A DNA stretch of 64,000 bases, from assembly GCA_003260025.2 (NCBI GenBank), contig QFZU02000063.1, positions 62,001-126,000 on the forward strand, given 5' to 3'. Origin of the DNA: Microbispora triticiradicis (lineage in GTDB: Bacteria; Actinomycetota; Actinomycetes; Streptosporangiales; Streptosporangiaceae). Made by a program: the position numbers and the translations under genes. The stretch's first letter is position 1. Each line of letters opens with the position of its first letter. The notes beneath the pieces are model-generated. The model worked only from the letters and a program-made list of their open reading frames with translations. It had not been told where the DNA came from and did no database searches. Of the stretch, positions 12,729 to 20,852 are shown one piece after another.

Positions 12729-14510
12729 TCAGGCCCCGCCCAGGGCGCGTACGGCGAACTCGATGGACGCCCCCATCTGCCGGATCCGCTCCTCGACCGC
12801 CGGCGTGCCGCCGGGCCCCGCCGCGTACCGGTAGAGGGACGCCTCGCGGCCGTGGTCGGCGAGGGCCCGCACGTACTGCTCCACCTGCTCCATCGGGCAG
12901 TGCGGATCGTCGTCTCCCGCGATGATCAGCAGCGGCGCCTCGACCATGTCGGCGTAGGTGATCGGGGAGGACGCGGCGTACCGGTCGGGCACCTCGTCCG
13001 GAGAGCCGCCGAGCAGCGCCCGGTGCGCCGCGCGCAGGCACTCGGCCTCGTGCTCGTACATCGCCGCGTGATCGGGGATGGGCGTGGTCGCGATCCCCGC
13101 CGCCCAGGCCTTCGGCTGGGTGCCGAGCGCGAGCAGGGTCAGGTAGCCGCCCCACGCGGCCCCGGCGAGCACGAGACGGTCGGGGTCGGCGATGCCGTGC
13201 TCCACGGCATAGTCGCGCACCGCCGCCACGTCGGCGAGCTCGATGTGGCCGACGTCCCCGCGCAGCGCGTCGCGCCAGGCCGAGCCGTACCCGGCCGAGC
13301 CGCGGTGGTTCACCCGGATCACGGCGAAGCCGTTGTCCACCCACGCCGCCACCTGCGGCTGGAAGGAGTCGTCGTCCTGCCCGCCCGGCACGCCGTCGAA
13401 CGCGGCCGGCTGGCTGTGCAGCAGGAACACCGCCGGATACGGCGCGGCGGCCCGTTCCGGCCGGGACACGAGGGCGTGGATCCGGCCGCCCGGGCCGTCC
13501 ACGTCGATGTCCTCCAGCGGCACGGACGGCGGTGGCGTACGGCCGGGGCTGAAGACCACGTGGCCGTTGCTCGACCTGATCACCGGTGGGTGGGCCGCGC
13601 TCGACCACGCGTACTCGACGGTGCCGTCGGGCCGGGGCGCCGCCGCCTCGATCACCCCGTGCGGGCTGTCGATGGGGGTGAGACCCCCGCCGGCCAGGTC
13701 GTAGCGCAGCAGTTCGGTGCGGCCCCGGTGGTTGTGGACGATCAGCAGGGCGCGGCCGTCGTCGTACCAGTCGGCGGAGATCTCCCCGCGCACCCGCAGC
13801 CAGATCTCCCGCTGCTCGCCGGTCACCGGGTCCCACACGAGCGGCTCGCGGCGGCCCCGGCGCTCGTGCAGGACCAGCAGCCGCCGGTCGCCGGGCACGG
13901 GCGCGAAGCGGGCCGCGATCACTCCCTTGCCGGGCCCGTCGTCCAGTTCGGCGACCACCGACCCGTTCGTCTTCACGACCCGTACGGCCGGGTGGAGCAG
14001 GTCGCCGTGCTCGCTGTGGTTGACGGCGACGACCGCCCCGTCGAGGGACATGTCCGCGACCACGGCGTACTCGTCGTGGTGGTAGAGCCGCACCGGCTCG
14101 TCCCCCGGCCGGGCCAGCAGGATCTCGAAACCGTCCCGGGAGGAACGGCCGACCGCCGCGGTGCCGTCGGAGGCGAGCGCGAGCCCGCCCGGATGACCGG
14201 GCGGCAGGGACAGGGGCACGTCGGGACCGCCGTCGAACGGCTGCCGCGACCAGACGCCCTGCCCGTCGCCCTCGGCGTCGCCGAACCACCAGACCCAGCG
14301 GCCGGTCGGGTCGATCGCGCCGTACCGCGTGCCGTGGGGGCGGTCGGTGACCTGGCGGGTGCGCCCGTTCGACCGGTCCCAGGCGTAGATCTCCCAGGCG
14401 CCGGAGGCGTTGCCGCGGTAGACGGCACGGTGCGGCGCCTGCCGCGCCCACGTGGGCAGGGTCACGCGGGGTGCCCGGAACCTGGCCTGCCAGCGTTCCT
14501 CGGCCTTCAT
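12729..14510 (-). CDS. S9 prolyl-oligopeptidase-family protein lacking catalytic Ser and His
   Basis: The protein has the S9 layout: an N-terminal seven-bladed propeller (repeated DG/DP-type blades, nt ~14450-13520) and a C-terminal alpha/beta-hydrolase domain of ~260 residues. At the nucleophile elbow, where the family has GxSxGG, it reads AGAAWGGYL. The codon at 13155-13157 is GCG (Ala). The acid motif IIAGDDDPHCP is kept, but the catalytic-His region reads YAAGPGGTP (nt ~12810-12830) instead of an EGHG-type sequence. Two of three triad residues are therefore gone although the fold looks intact. I infer a non-catalytic pseudopeptidase, perhaps a binding protein. It is unlikely to be a decayed gene because the frame is fully open. 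Confidence 0.88.
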   Translation of the reverse strand: MKAEERWQARFRAPRVTLPTWARQAPHRAVYRGNASGAWEIYAWDRSNGRTRQVTDRPHGTRYGAIDPTGRWVWWFGDAEGDGQGVWSRQPFDGGPDVPLSLPPGHPGGLALASDGTAAVGRSSRDGFEILLARPGDEPVRLYHHDEYAVVADMSLDGAVVAVNHSEHGDLLHPAVRVVKTNGSVVAELDDGPGKGVIAARFAPVPGDRRLLVLHERRGRREPLVWDPVTGEQREIWLRVRGEISADWYDDGRALLIVHNHRGRTELLRYDLAGGGLTPIDSPHGVIEAAAPRPDGTVEYAWSSAAHPPVIRSSNGHVVFSPGRTPPPSVPLEDIDVDGPGGRIHALVSRPERAAAPYPAVFLLHSQPAAFDGVPGGQDDDSFQPQVAAWVDNGFAVIRVNHRGSAGYGSAWRDALRGDVGHIELADVAAVRDYAVEHGIADPDRLVLAGAAWGGYLTLLALGTQPKAWAAGIATTPIPDHAAMYEHEAECLRAAHRALLGGSPDEVPDRYAASSPITYADMVEAPLLIIAGDDDPHCPMEQVEQYVRALADHGREASLYRYAAGPGGTPAVEERIRQMGASIEFAVRALGGA

Positions 14511-14620
14511 GCCGCCCTCCCCTGCGCTCCTACGGGGTCGCGTTCAGTATGTCCGGTGAGGCGTGACAATGACCGCTAAATGGGTGATGTCGGGCGAGGA
14601 TTCCGCCCACAGAGGAAAGG

Positions 14621-15436
14621 TCAGGTGCGGGCGGCCCAGCGGGAGACGCGGAACGAGGCGCTCACCTCGACCGGGTCGGGCAGGTCGCCGATTTTCGCGG
14701 CCAGTTCCTCCGGGCGGGTGTGCCAGGCGCTCGGGCCCATGCCGACCACCGCTCCGACCTCCTCGTGCCCGAGGGAGAGCGTGAACTCCTCCGTCTCCTC
14801 GCCCTCCCGGGTGAACGCGCCACCCAGGCTCTCCTCCAGGCGGCGCTCCTTGTCCTCGTCCACCGACAGCAGGCCGAGCCGTTCCACGAGCGGGCGCAGG
14901 TGTCCGGGGCCTGGCGTGACGACGACCAGCGTCCCGCCCGGCCGCAGGACGCGGGCGAACTCCGGCGCGTTGCGCGGCGCGAAGACGTTGAGCAGCACGT
15001 CGACGCGGTCGTCGCCGACCGGCAGGGGCCGCCACACGTCCGCGACGACCGCGCCGACGCGGGGATGGGCCCGCGCGGCCCGCCGCAGCGCGTGCTTGGA
15101 CACGTCGAGCGCGATCCCCACCGCGCCGTCGCCGAGCGCCGCCGCCAGGTAGTGGCCGGTGCCCGCCCCGGCGTCGGCGACCACCTCCGCGCCCGCGCAC
15201 AACCGGGCGAGGCGGCGGGCCAGCGGACCGTAGTGGCCCGCGTCGAGGAAGCGTGCCCGCGCCGCCACCATGTCAGGCGTGTCGGCCGTGCCCGCGGGCC
15301 GGGTGAGCATGTTCACGTACCCCTGGCGCGCGACGTCGAAGGAATGGCCGCTCCCGCACCGCACCGATCCCCCGGCGAGGTGGGTCCTCGCCCCGCAGAG
15401 GGGGCAGGCGAGCAGGTCGATGACGTCGGCGAGCAC
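14621..15436 (-). CDS. RlmA/TlrB-family 23S rRNA (guanine-N1) methyltransferase
   Basis: The 271-aa protein starts with a zinc-binding CPLCG...RCGSGHSFD motif and a conserved GYVNML segment, both diagnostic of the RlmA(I)/RlmA(II) family. A class I SAM-methyltransferase domain follows (VADAGAGTGHYL glycine motif; VLLNVFAPRN; RVLRPGGTLVVVTP). The family methylates N1 of G745 or G748 in 23S rRNA helix 35, and the Gram-positive G748 type gives tylosin resistance. Which guanine is modified here is not decidable by eye. The GTG at 15436 is chosen because the protein then begins directly at the zinc motif; the frame is open further upstream but that would overlap the divergent gene. Confidence 0.85.
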   Translation of the reverse strand: MLADVIDLLACPLCGARTHLAGGSVRCGSGHSFDVARQGYVNMLTRPAGTADTPDMVAARARFLDAGHYGPLARRLARLCAGAEVVADAGAGTGHYLAAALGDGAVGIALDVSKHALRRAARAHPRVGAVVADVWRPLPVGDDRVDVLLNVFAPRNAPEFARVLRPGGTLVVVTPGPGHLRPLVERLGLLSVDEDKERRLEESLGGAFTREGEETEEFTLSLGHEEVGAVVGMGPSAWHTRPEELAAKIGDLPDPVEVSASFRVSRWAART

Positions 15437-15490
15437 GCCACCATCATCCCGGCCGCCCGGGCGTCGTCGCACCCGCCGTATCGTGGTCGG

Positions 15491-16222
15491 ATGCCGTATG
15501 AGCCGAGAGTCGTGGCCGGCGTCGAGATCACTCCGCTGTGCGACGCCGTGGGCCCGATGGGACCGCCCATCCGTAAACCGCTGCCGGAGATGTTCGCCGG
15601 CTCGTCGTTCGGGCCGGACGAGGAGTGGGTGCTCCACTTCCACTGCTTCCTGCTGCGGGCCGGGGGCCGTACGGTCCTGGTGGACACCGGCATCGGCGGC
15701 GCGGACTCACCCGCGACCTGGGCGCCCCTGCCCGGACGGCTTGGCGCGGAACTGGCCGCCGCCGGGGTCGCCCCGGCCGACGTCGACGTCGTGGTGGTGA
15801 CCCACCTGCACAGCGACCACGCCGGCGGGTGCGTCGTGGACGGCGCCCCGGCCTACCCGAACGCCCGCTACCTGCTGCAGCGGGCGGAGGTCGAGTGGGC
15901 GTCCGGCCCGGTGCGCGAGCGGATCATCCTGCCGCTGGGGGACCGGGTCGACGTCGTCGACGGCGACGCCGAACCCGTCCCCGGGGTCCGGGTGCTGCAC
16001 GCCCCCGGGCACACGCCCGGCCACCAGTGCGTGCAGGTGGGGGACGTGCTGATGAGCGGCGACCTCCTGCACCACCCGGCGCAACTCGCCGATCCCACGA
16101 TCCGCTACGTGTACGACGAGGATCCCGATCTCGCCGTACGGACGCGCCGGAAGCTCCTCGCCCGCGCCGCCGTCCTCGCCCCCGCCCACTTCCCCCAACC
16201 CTTCATCGCCCTGGGTAATTGA
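15491..16222 (+). CDS. Metallo-beta-lactamase-fold hydrolase
   Basis: The 243-aa MBL-fold protein carries the zinc motif HLHSDHAGG (HxHxDH), a third His in HAPGHTPGHQ, and the bridging Asp in MSGDLLHHP. The N-terminal part (FLLRAGGRTVLVDTGIG) is typical of lactonase or glyoxalase II-like members. Substrate cannot be assigned; quorum-quenching lactonase-like and general thioester or lactone hydrolase roles are both possible. It is divergent from the RlmA-like gene across 54 bp. Confidence 0.9.
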   Translation: MPYEPRVVAGVEITPLCDAVGPMGPPIRKPLPEMFAGSSFGPDEEWVLHFHCFLLRAGGRTVLVDTGIGGADSPATWAPLPGRLGAELAAAGVAPADVDVVVVTHLHSDHAGGCVVDGAPAYPNARYLLQRAEVEWASGPVRERIILPLGDRVDVVDGDAEPVPGVRVLHAPGHTPGHQCVQVGDVLMSGDLLHHPAQLADPTIRYVYDEDPDLAVRTRRKLLARAAVLAPAHFPQPFIALGN

Positions 16223-16249
16223 CCGCCCGCGGCGGGCCCTTCCGCCCGG

Positions 16250-17542
16250 TCAGGCGGGGGCCGGGGCGGGGGTAAGGGGAGCGGAGGCGCGGCGGCGGGC
16301 GCGGGTGCGGTAACGCATGACCTGGACGGCGCCGAGCAGCCAGAGGGGGTACTGCACGGCGAAGGCCCAGTGGTAGCCGCCCCGCAGGTCCAGTGCGACG
16401 CCGATGAGCGCGATCACGGACATCGAGGCGGCGAAGCCGCCGCCGTTGACGATTCCGGTGGCGACGCCGATGCGTTCGGCGGGGTTGAAGGTTCTGGCGT
16501 AGTCGAAGCCGATGACCGCGCCGGGCCCGTTCGTGGCGAGGGCCACCATCAGGAGCCCGAGCGTCCAGACGGGGGCGCGGCCGGGCCACAGCAGGACGAG
16601 CGTCCACGCGCCGGCCGTGAGACCGATGATCGTCAGCACCATCCACGAGCGGCGCAGCGGGAAGCGGCCGGCGAGGTGGCCGAGCAGCGGCCCGCAGGCC
16701 ATGGCGAGCAGGGTCAGCGAGGTCAGCAGCATCCCGGCCGTCCGGGGCGACAGGCCCTGGCCCTGCACCAGGAACGGATATCCCCACAGGAGGGTGAAGG
16801 CCGCCGCCGACGACGAGGTGGCGGCGTGGGTCCACATCCCGAGGCGGGTGCCCGGCTCGGCCCAGGCGGCGCGCACTCCGGACGCCGCCGGAGCGCGTTC
16901 GGGCCGCCGGTCGCGCAGCCCCGCCGCGACCGCGACCAGGGCCACGCCGCCGAGCCCCGCCGCCCACAGGAAGGTCGGGGTCCAGCCGTACGCGTGCAGC
17001 GAGGTGATCAGCGGTACGGCCGACACGACCGCGCCGAACTGGCCGAGGATGCCGGTGAGCTGCACGATCAGCGGGTTGCGGCGGGGCGGGAACCAGACGT
17101 TCACCACCCGGATCACGCTGATGAACGTCATCGCGTCGCCGCAGCCGACCAGCACCCGGCCGGCGGCGGCCGTGACGAGATCGGCCGAGACGGCGAACAG
17201 CAGCTGGCCGAGGGCCATCACCGCGGCGCCGGCGAGCAGCATCCGCCGGGAGCCCAGGCGGTCGACCAGCACCCCGACGGGGATCTGCATGGCCGCGTAG
17301 ACGAGCAGTTGCAGCATCGCGAGGGTGGACAGCGCCGTCGAACCGACCCCGAACCTCGTCGCCGCGTCGATGCCGCTGACGCCGAGCGACTGGCGATGGA
17401 AAACCGCGATCATGTACGCGAGCACACCGGCGGCCCAATAGATCAGAGCTTTTCGACTGTTCCCACCCGTATGCACCACGTAGACGCATTTTACCGTTGC
17501 ATGCTTCTTGTCCCTTGTGTGACCCGGTGTGAGCCCGGACAC
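16250..17542 (-). CDS. MFS transporter
   Basis: This is a 12-transmembrane major facilitator with the loop 2-3 signature VLVDRLGSRRMLLAG and a central cytoplasmic loop at nt ~16850-16930. It belongs to the NarK/ACS-like group of small-anion or sugar-phosphate carriers, but no substrate is assignable. The start is uncertain. The ATG at 17542 gives an odd hydrophilic leader of 22 residues, whereas GTG at 17479 or 17476 starts just before VHTGGNSRKALIYWAAG and sits a few bases after a TAAAAT -10-like box, suggesting a leaderless start. Confidence 0.85.
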   Translation of the reverse strand: MSGLTPGHTRDKKHATVKCVYVVHTGGNSRKALIYWAAGVLAYMIAVFHRQSLGVSGIDAATRFGVGSTALSTLAMLQLLVYAAMQIPVGVLVDRLGSRRMLLAGAAVMALGQLLFAVSADLVTAAAGRVLVGCGDAMTFISVIRVVNVWFPPRRNPLIVQLTGILGQFGAVVSAVPLITSLHAYGWTPTFLWAAGLGGVALVAVAAGLRDRRPERAPAASGVRAAWAEPGTRLGMWTHAATSSSAAAFTLLWGYPFLVQGQGLSPRTAGMLLTSLTLLAMACGPLLGHLAGRFPLRRSWMVLTIIGLTAGAWTLVLLWPGRAPVWTLGLLMVALATNGPGAVIGFDYARTFNPAERIGVATGIVNGGGFAASMSVIALIGVALDLRGGYHWAFAVQYPLWLLGAVQVMRYRTRARRRASAPLTPAPAPA

Positions 17543-17599
17543 GCCGACGCCGGGACGGCACCAGTGTCGACTGGCCGTCCCGGTGCGGGCTTCGGGTGA

Positions 17600-19852
17600 T
17601 CAGACGAGGGCCGGGACCCGCTCCTCGGGAGTCTCCGGGGCCTCCTCGGCCGCGTCGTCCCCGTGGGAGAGCCGCGGGAGCCAGCCGAGCCAGCGCGGCA
17701 GGTACCAGTTCCAGTCGCCGAGCAGCTTCATCGTGGCCGGCAGCAGCACCGCCCGGACGATGGTCGCGTCGATCAGGACCGCCACCGCGAGGCCGATGCC
17801 CATCTGCATGAACGTCAGCAGCGACAGCGTGGCGAACGTTGCGAACACCGCCACCATGATGAGCGCGGCGCTCGTCACGACGGCCGCCGTGCTCCTGATC
17901 CCGAACGCCACGGCGTCCTCGGTGCTCATGCCCTTGTCGTACGCCTCCCTGATCCGGCTGAGGATGAACACGTGGTAGTCCATCGACAGCCCGAAGAGGA
18001 TCACGAACAGGAACAGCGGCAGCCAGTTGGTGATCGTCCCCGTCGAGTGGAAGCCCAGCAGGCTCTCGCCGTACCCCTTCTGGAAGACCAGCACGAGCAC
18101 GCCGTACGCCGCGGCGACGGACAGCAGGTTGAGCGCGATGGCCTTGACCGCCACGACCAGCGAGCGGAACGACACCAGCAACAGCACGAAGGCCAGCAGC
18201 AACACGAACGCGAACACCAGCGGGATCCTGCGGCCGAGCTGTTCGTTGAAGTCCATCGAGCCCGCGGTGTTGCCGGTGACGTGGGCGCCGGGGAGGGCGG
18301 CCGGCACGACCTCGTCGCGCAGCGTGCGGATCGCGTGCTCGGACACCTCGTCGGCGCCGGTGCCCTTGATGCCGATACTGATCTTCGCCACGGTCTTCGC
18401 GGGGTTGACGGCGACGGCGAAGGGCTCGTTGGCCTCGCCGGTGGCCAGCGCCCGCCGCTTGAAGTCCTCGATCTTCGCGGTGAACGCGGGCGTCGTCACG
18501 TCGGCGGCCTCGACCACGACGACCGCGGGCTCGTTGCCGCCGGGGAACGCCTTGTCGATCCGCTTGAACGTCTCCGCGATCTGGTAGTCGCCCTGCAGGT
18601 CGTCGATGGTCTGCGCACCGGTCTTCAACTGGAAGGCGGGGATCGCGAGGCCCACGAGCAGGCCGCCGGCGAGGAGCACCGAGACGAGCGGGTGCCGCAG
18701 CACCGGGCGCATGATGGCCCCCCAGACCCGGCTCTGGCCGCCGCGCACGCCGAGCACCCGGCGCCAGGTCACCCGGCCGCCGGTGACGACCCGTACGACG
18801 CCGTGGACCAACCGGGCGTCGATCTTGTCGCCGATCAGCGAGAGCAGGGCGGGCAGGACGGTCAGCGAGCCGACGACGGCCGTCAGCACCACGAGGATCG
18901 TGCCCTCGGCGAAGCCCATGAAGACGCCGTTGCCGGTGAGGAACATGCCCGCCATGGCGACGATGACGGTGATGCCGGAGATCAGCACGGCGCGTCCCGA
19001 GGTGGCCGCCGCGATCTCGATGGCCCGCTTCTTGCTCCGGCCCCTCGCCCGCTCCTCCCGCTCCCGCATGATGTAGAAGAGCGAGTAGTCCACCCCGACG
19101 GCGAGGCCGATGAGCAGCATGACGTTGCTCGTGGCGGAGTCGACGTGCAGGAGGTGGCTGGTGAAGGCCAGCAGGCCCGTCGCGGCGAAGATCGCGGTCA
19201 TCGCGAGCGCGACCGGCACGATCGCGGCCAGCAGCGCGCCGAACGCGGCGAGCAGGATCCCGATCGTGATGGGCAGCGAAAGCTGCTCGGCGCGGACGAA
19301 GTCCTTGTCGATCGCCTCACCGATCAGCTTGCCCGCGCTGGCCGATCCGGCCTCCTCCACGCGCAGGTCCGGATGCGCCCCCTGCACCCGGGCCACCGCG
19401 TCGAGCACCGGCTGGATCCGCTCCTCGGCCGTGCCTCCGTCGCCCTTCATGTCGAACTGCACCAGCGTCGTCCGCCGGTCCTGTGTCACCGGCGACGGCT
19501 CCTTGTCGTACGGCGTGCGCACGTGCTCGACCTGGCCGGTGGCCTCCACGGCCTTCCTGACGTCCTCGACCGCCCGGCGGAAGGCGGGGTCGGCGATGGT
19601 CAGCGTCCCCGTGCGCGACTGGACCAGCACGATCTCGCCGGCCACGTCCTTGAACGCCGCGCCGTCGAGGATCCGTTCCGCCTGGCGGGAGTCGCCGTTC
19701 GCGGATTCGTAGCCGCGCATCTCCACCGTGTCGGCGGCGTTGCCCGCGACCGTCGCCACGGCGACGAACGCGATCCAGATGAGCAGCGCCAGCCAGCGGT
19801 GGCGTGCGCTCCAGCCGCCGATGGCGGCGGCGATGTTCCTGCGGCCTCTCAT
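17600..19852 (-). CDS. MMPL/RND-family transporter
   Basis: The 750-aa membrane protein has two MMPL halves. Each has a large extracytoplasmic loop and a cluster of helices with the conserved GLAVGVDYSLFYIMR (nt ~19105-19060) and FGLSMDYHVFILSRIREAYDKG (nt ~18000-17940) motifs, whose Asp residues relay protons. An N-terminal signal-anchor is present. Members export lipids, antibiotics or other hydrophobic compounds; actinomycete homologues include ActII-3-like exporters. It stands alone, so no substrate can be inferred. Confidence 0.93.
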   Translation of the reverse strand: MRGRRNIAAAIGGWSARHRWLALLIWIAFVAVATVAGNAADTVEMRGYESANGDSRQAERILDGAAFKDVAGEIVLVQSRTGTLTIADPAFRRAVEDVRKAVEATGQVEHVRTPYDKEPSPVTQDRRTTLVQFDMKGDGGTAEERIQPVLDAVARVQGAHPDLRVEEAGSASAGKLIGEAIDKDFVRAEQLSLPITIGILLAAFGALLAAIVPVALAMTAIFAATGLLAFTSHLLHVDSATSNVMLLIGLAVGVDYSLFYIMREREERARGRSKKRAIEIAAATSGRAVLISGITVIVAMAGMFLTGNGVFMGFAEGTILVVLTAVVGSLTVLPALLSLIGDKIDARLVHGVVRVVTGGRVTWRRVLGVRGGQSRVWGAIMRPVLRHPLVSVLLAGGLLVGLAIPAFQLKTGAQTIDDLQGDYQIAETFKRIDKAFPGGNEPAVVVVEAADVTTPAFTAKIEDFKRRALATGEANEPFAVAVNPAKTVAKISIGIKGTGADEVSEHAIRTLRDEVVPAALPGAHVTGNTAGSMDFNEQLGRRIPLVFAFVLLLAFVLLLVSFRSLVVAVKAIALNLLSVAAAYGVLVLVFQKGYGESLLGFHSTGTITNWLPLFLFVILFGLSMDYHVFILSRIREAYDKGMSTEDAVAFGIRSTAAVVTSAALIMVAVFATFATLSLLTFMQMGIGLAVAVLIDATIVRAVLLPATMKLLGDWNWYLPRWLGWLPRLSHGDDAAEEAPETPEERVPALV

Positions 19853-20014
19853 GACCTCCCCTTTTCACGACTGTCTCGACGGTAGAAGTCGATCAAGGGC
19901 GAAACATCGGGCGAGCAGACCAGATCGCGCATACTGCCCTGGGCGTACACCGCTCCTCCCAGCGGTCTAGGGGACGTCCCCGACTAGGCTCAGGGACATG
20001 CGATCGGAACTGCG

Positions 20015-20488
20015 GTGATACCGGCGGAGGCCTTCTACGCCGGCCTGTTCAAGGTGGCCGCCGCGGCGGCCGGGTTCGTCACCGATCCCTCGGGCCGGGT
20101 CCTGCTCGTCAAGCCGGGCTACCGCGACCACTGGGGCTGGCCGGGCGGGCACGTCGACGAGGGCGAGTCGCCCGAGGCGGCCTGCCACCGGGAGCTGGCC
20201 GAGGAGCTGGGCCTCGTCCTGCCGGTGGGCCGCCTGCTCGTCGTCCACTGGGTGCCGCCGCTCGACGACCGGCCGATTCCGCTGGTCCACTTCCTGTTCG
20301 ACTGCGGGGTCGTGGAGGACGGCACCGGCATGGTGCTCCAGGAGGAGGAGCTGGAGGACTACGGCTTCTTCACCGCCGAGCAGGCCGCTCCTCTCCTCCC
20401 GGCGTACCTGCTGGCCCGGCTGACCGCCGCGGCGCGGGCGCGGGAGAGCGGCACGACCGAGTACCTCGGCGGCTCCGTCCTCGAATAG
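20015..20488 (+). CDS. Nudix hydrolase
   Basis: The 157-aa protein has a complete Nudix box, GHVDEGESPEAACHRELAEELG, matching GX5EX7REUXEEXGU, so it should hydrolyse a nucleoside diphosphate linked to another moiety using Mg2+. GTG at 20015 is used; the ATG at 19998 is in another frame. Substrate is unknown. Confidence 0.88.
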   Translation: MIPAEAFYAGLFKVAAAAAGFVTDPSGRVLLVKPGYRDHWGWPGGHVDEGESPEAACHRELAEELGLVLPVGRLLVVHWVPPLDDRPIPLVHFLFDCGVVEDGTGMVLQEEELEDYGFFTAEQAAPLLPAYLLARLTAAARARESGTTEYLGGSVLE

Positions 20489-20560
20489 TTCTCCTCCGCG
20501 TGGAAATGGGGTGGGCGAACGGAACGACGAGCGCGAGTGACGGAAGCGGGACGGTGTGGC

Positions 20561-20788
20561 ATGGGTGATCCGGAGCTCAAGAAGGAGCTTGAGGAGCTGG
20601 ACGCGCAGATCGAGCGCATGCGCCGGGACAGCGCGCAGATGCGCGAGGAGATCGGGCAGAGCTGGGACGCGCCCACCGACATGGCGGAGCGGGCCACCCT
20701 GCTGACCAACGTCGAACAGCAGGAGGCGCTGATCGACGATCTGCAGGTCAGGCGCGAGCAGATCCTGCGGCGGATGGGCTCCGCCTGA
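20561..20788 (+). CDS. Small coiled-coil protein of 75 aa
   Basis: The sequence is almost wholly charged heptad-like helix (ELKKELEELDAQIERMRRD, then NVEQQEALIDDLQVRREQIL) with no signal peptide. I do not recognise the family. It sits 72 nt after the Nudix gene and 64 nt before the LuxR-type regulator, in the same direction. The ATG at 20561 is preferred over an upstream in-frame start because homologous small helical proteins start just before the coiled coil. Confidence 0.7.
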   Translation: MGDPELKKELEELDAQIERMRRDSAQMREEIGQSWDAPTDMAERATLLTNVEQQEALIDDLQVRREQILRRMGSA

Positions 20789-20852
20789 GCGACGGCCGCG
20801 CCGGCGAAAGTACGCTGGTAGAGGCCACTGGCGTACGGACGACGGGGGCGGC

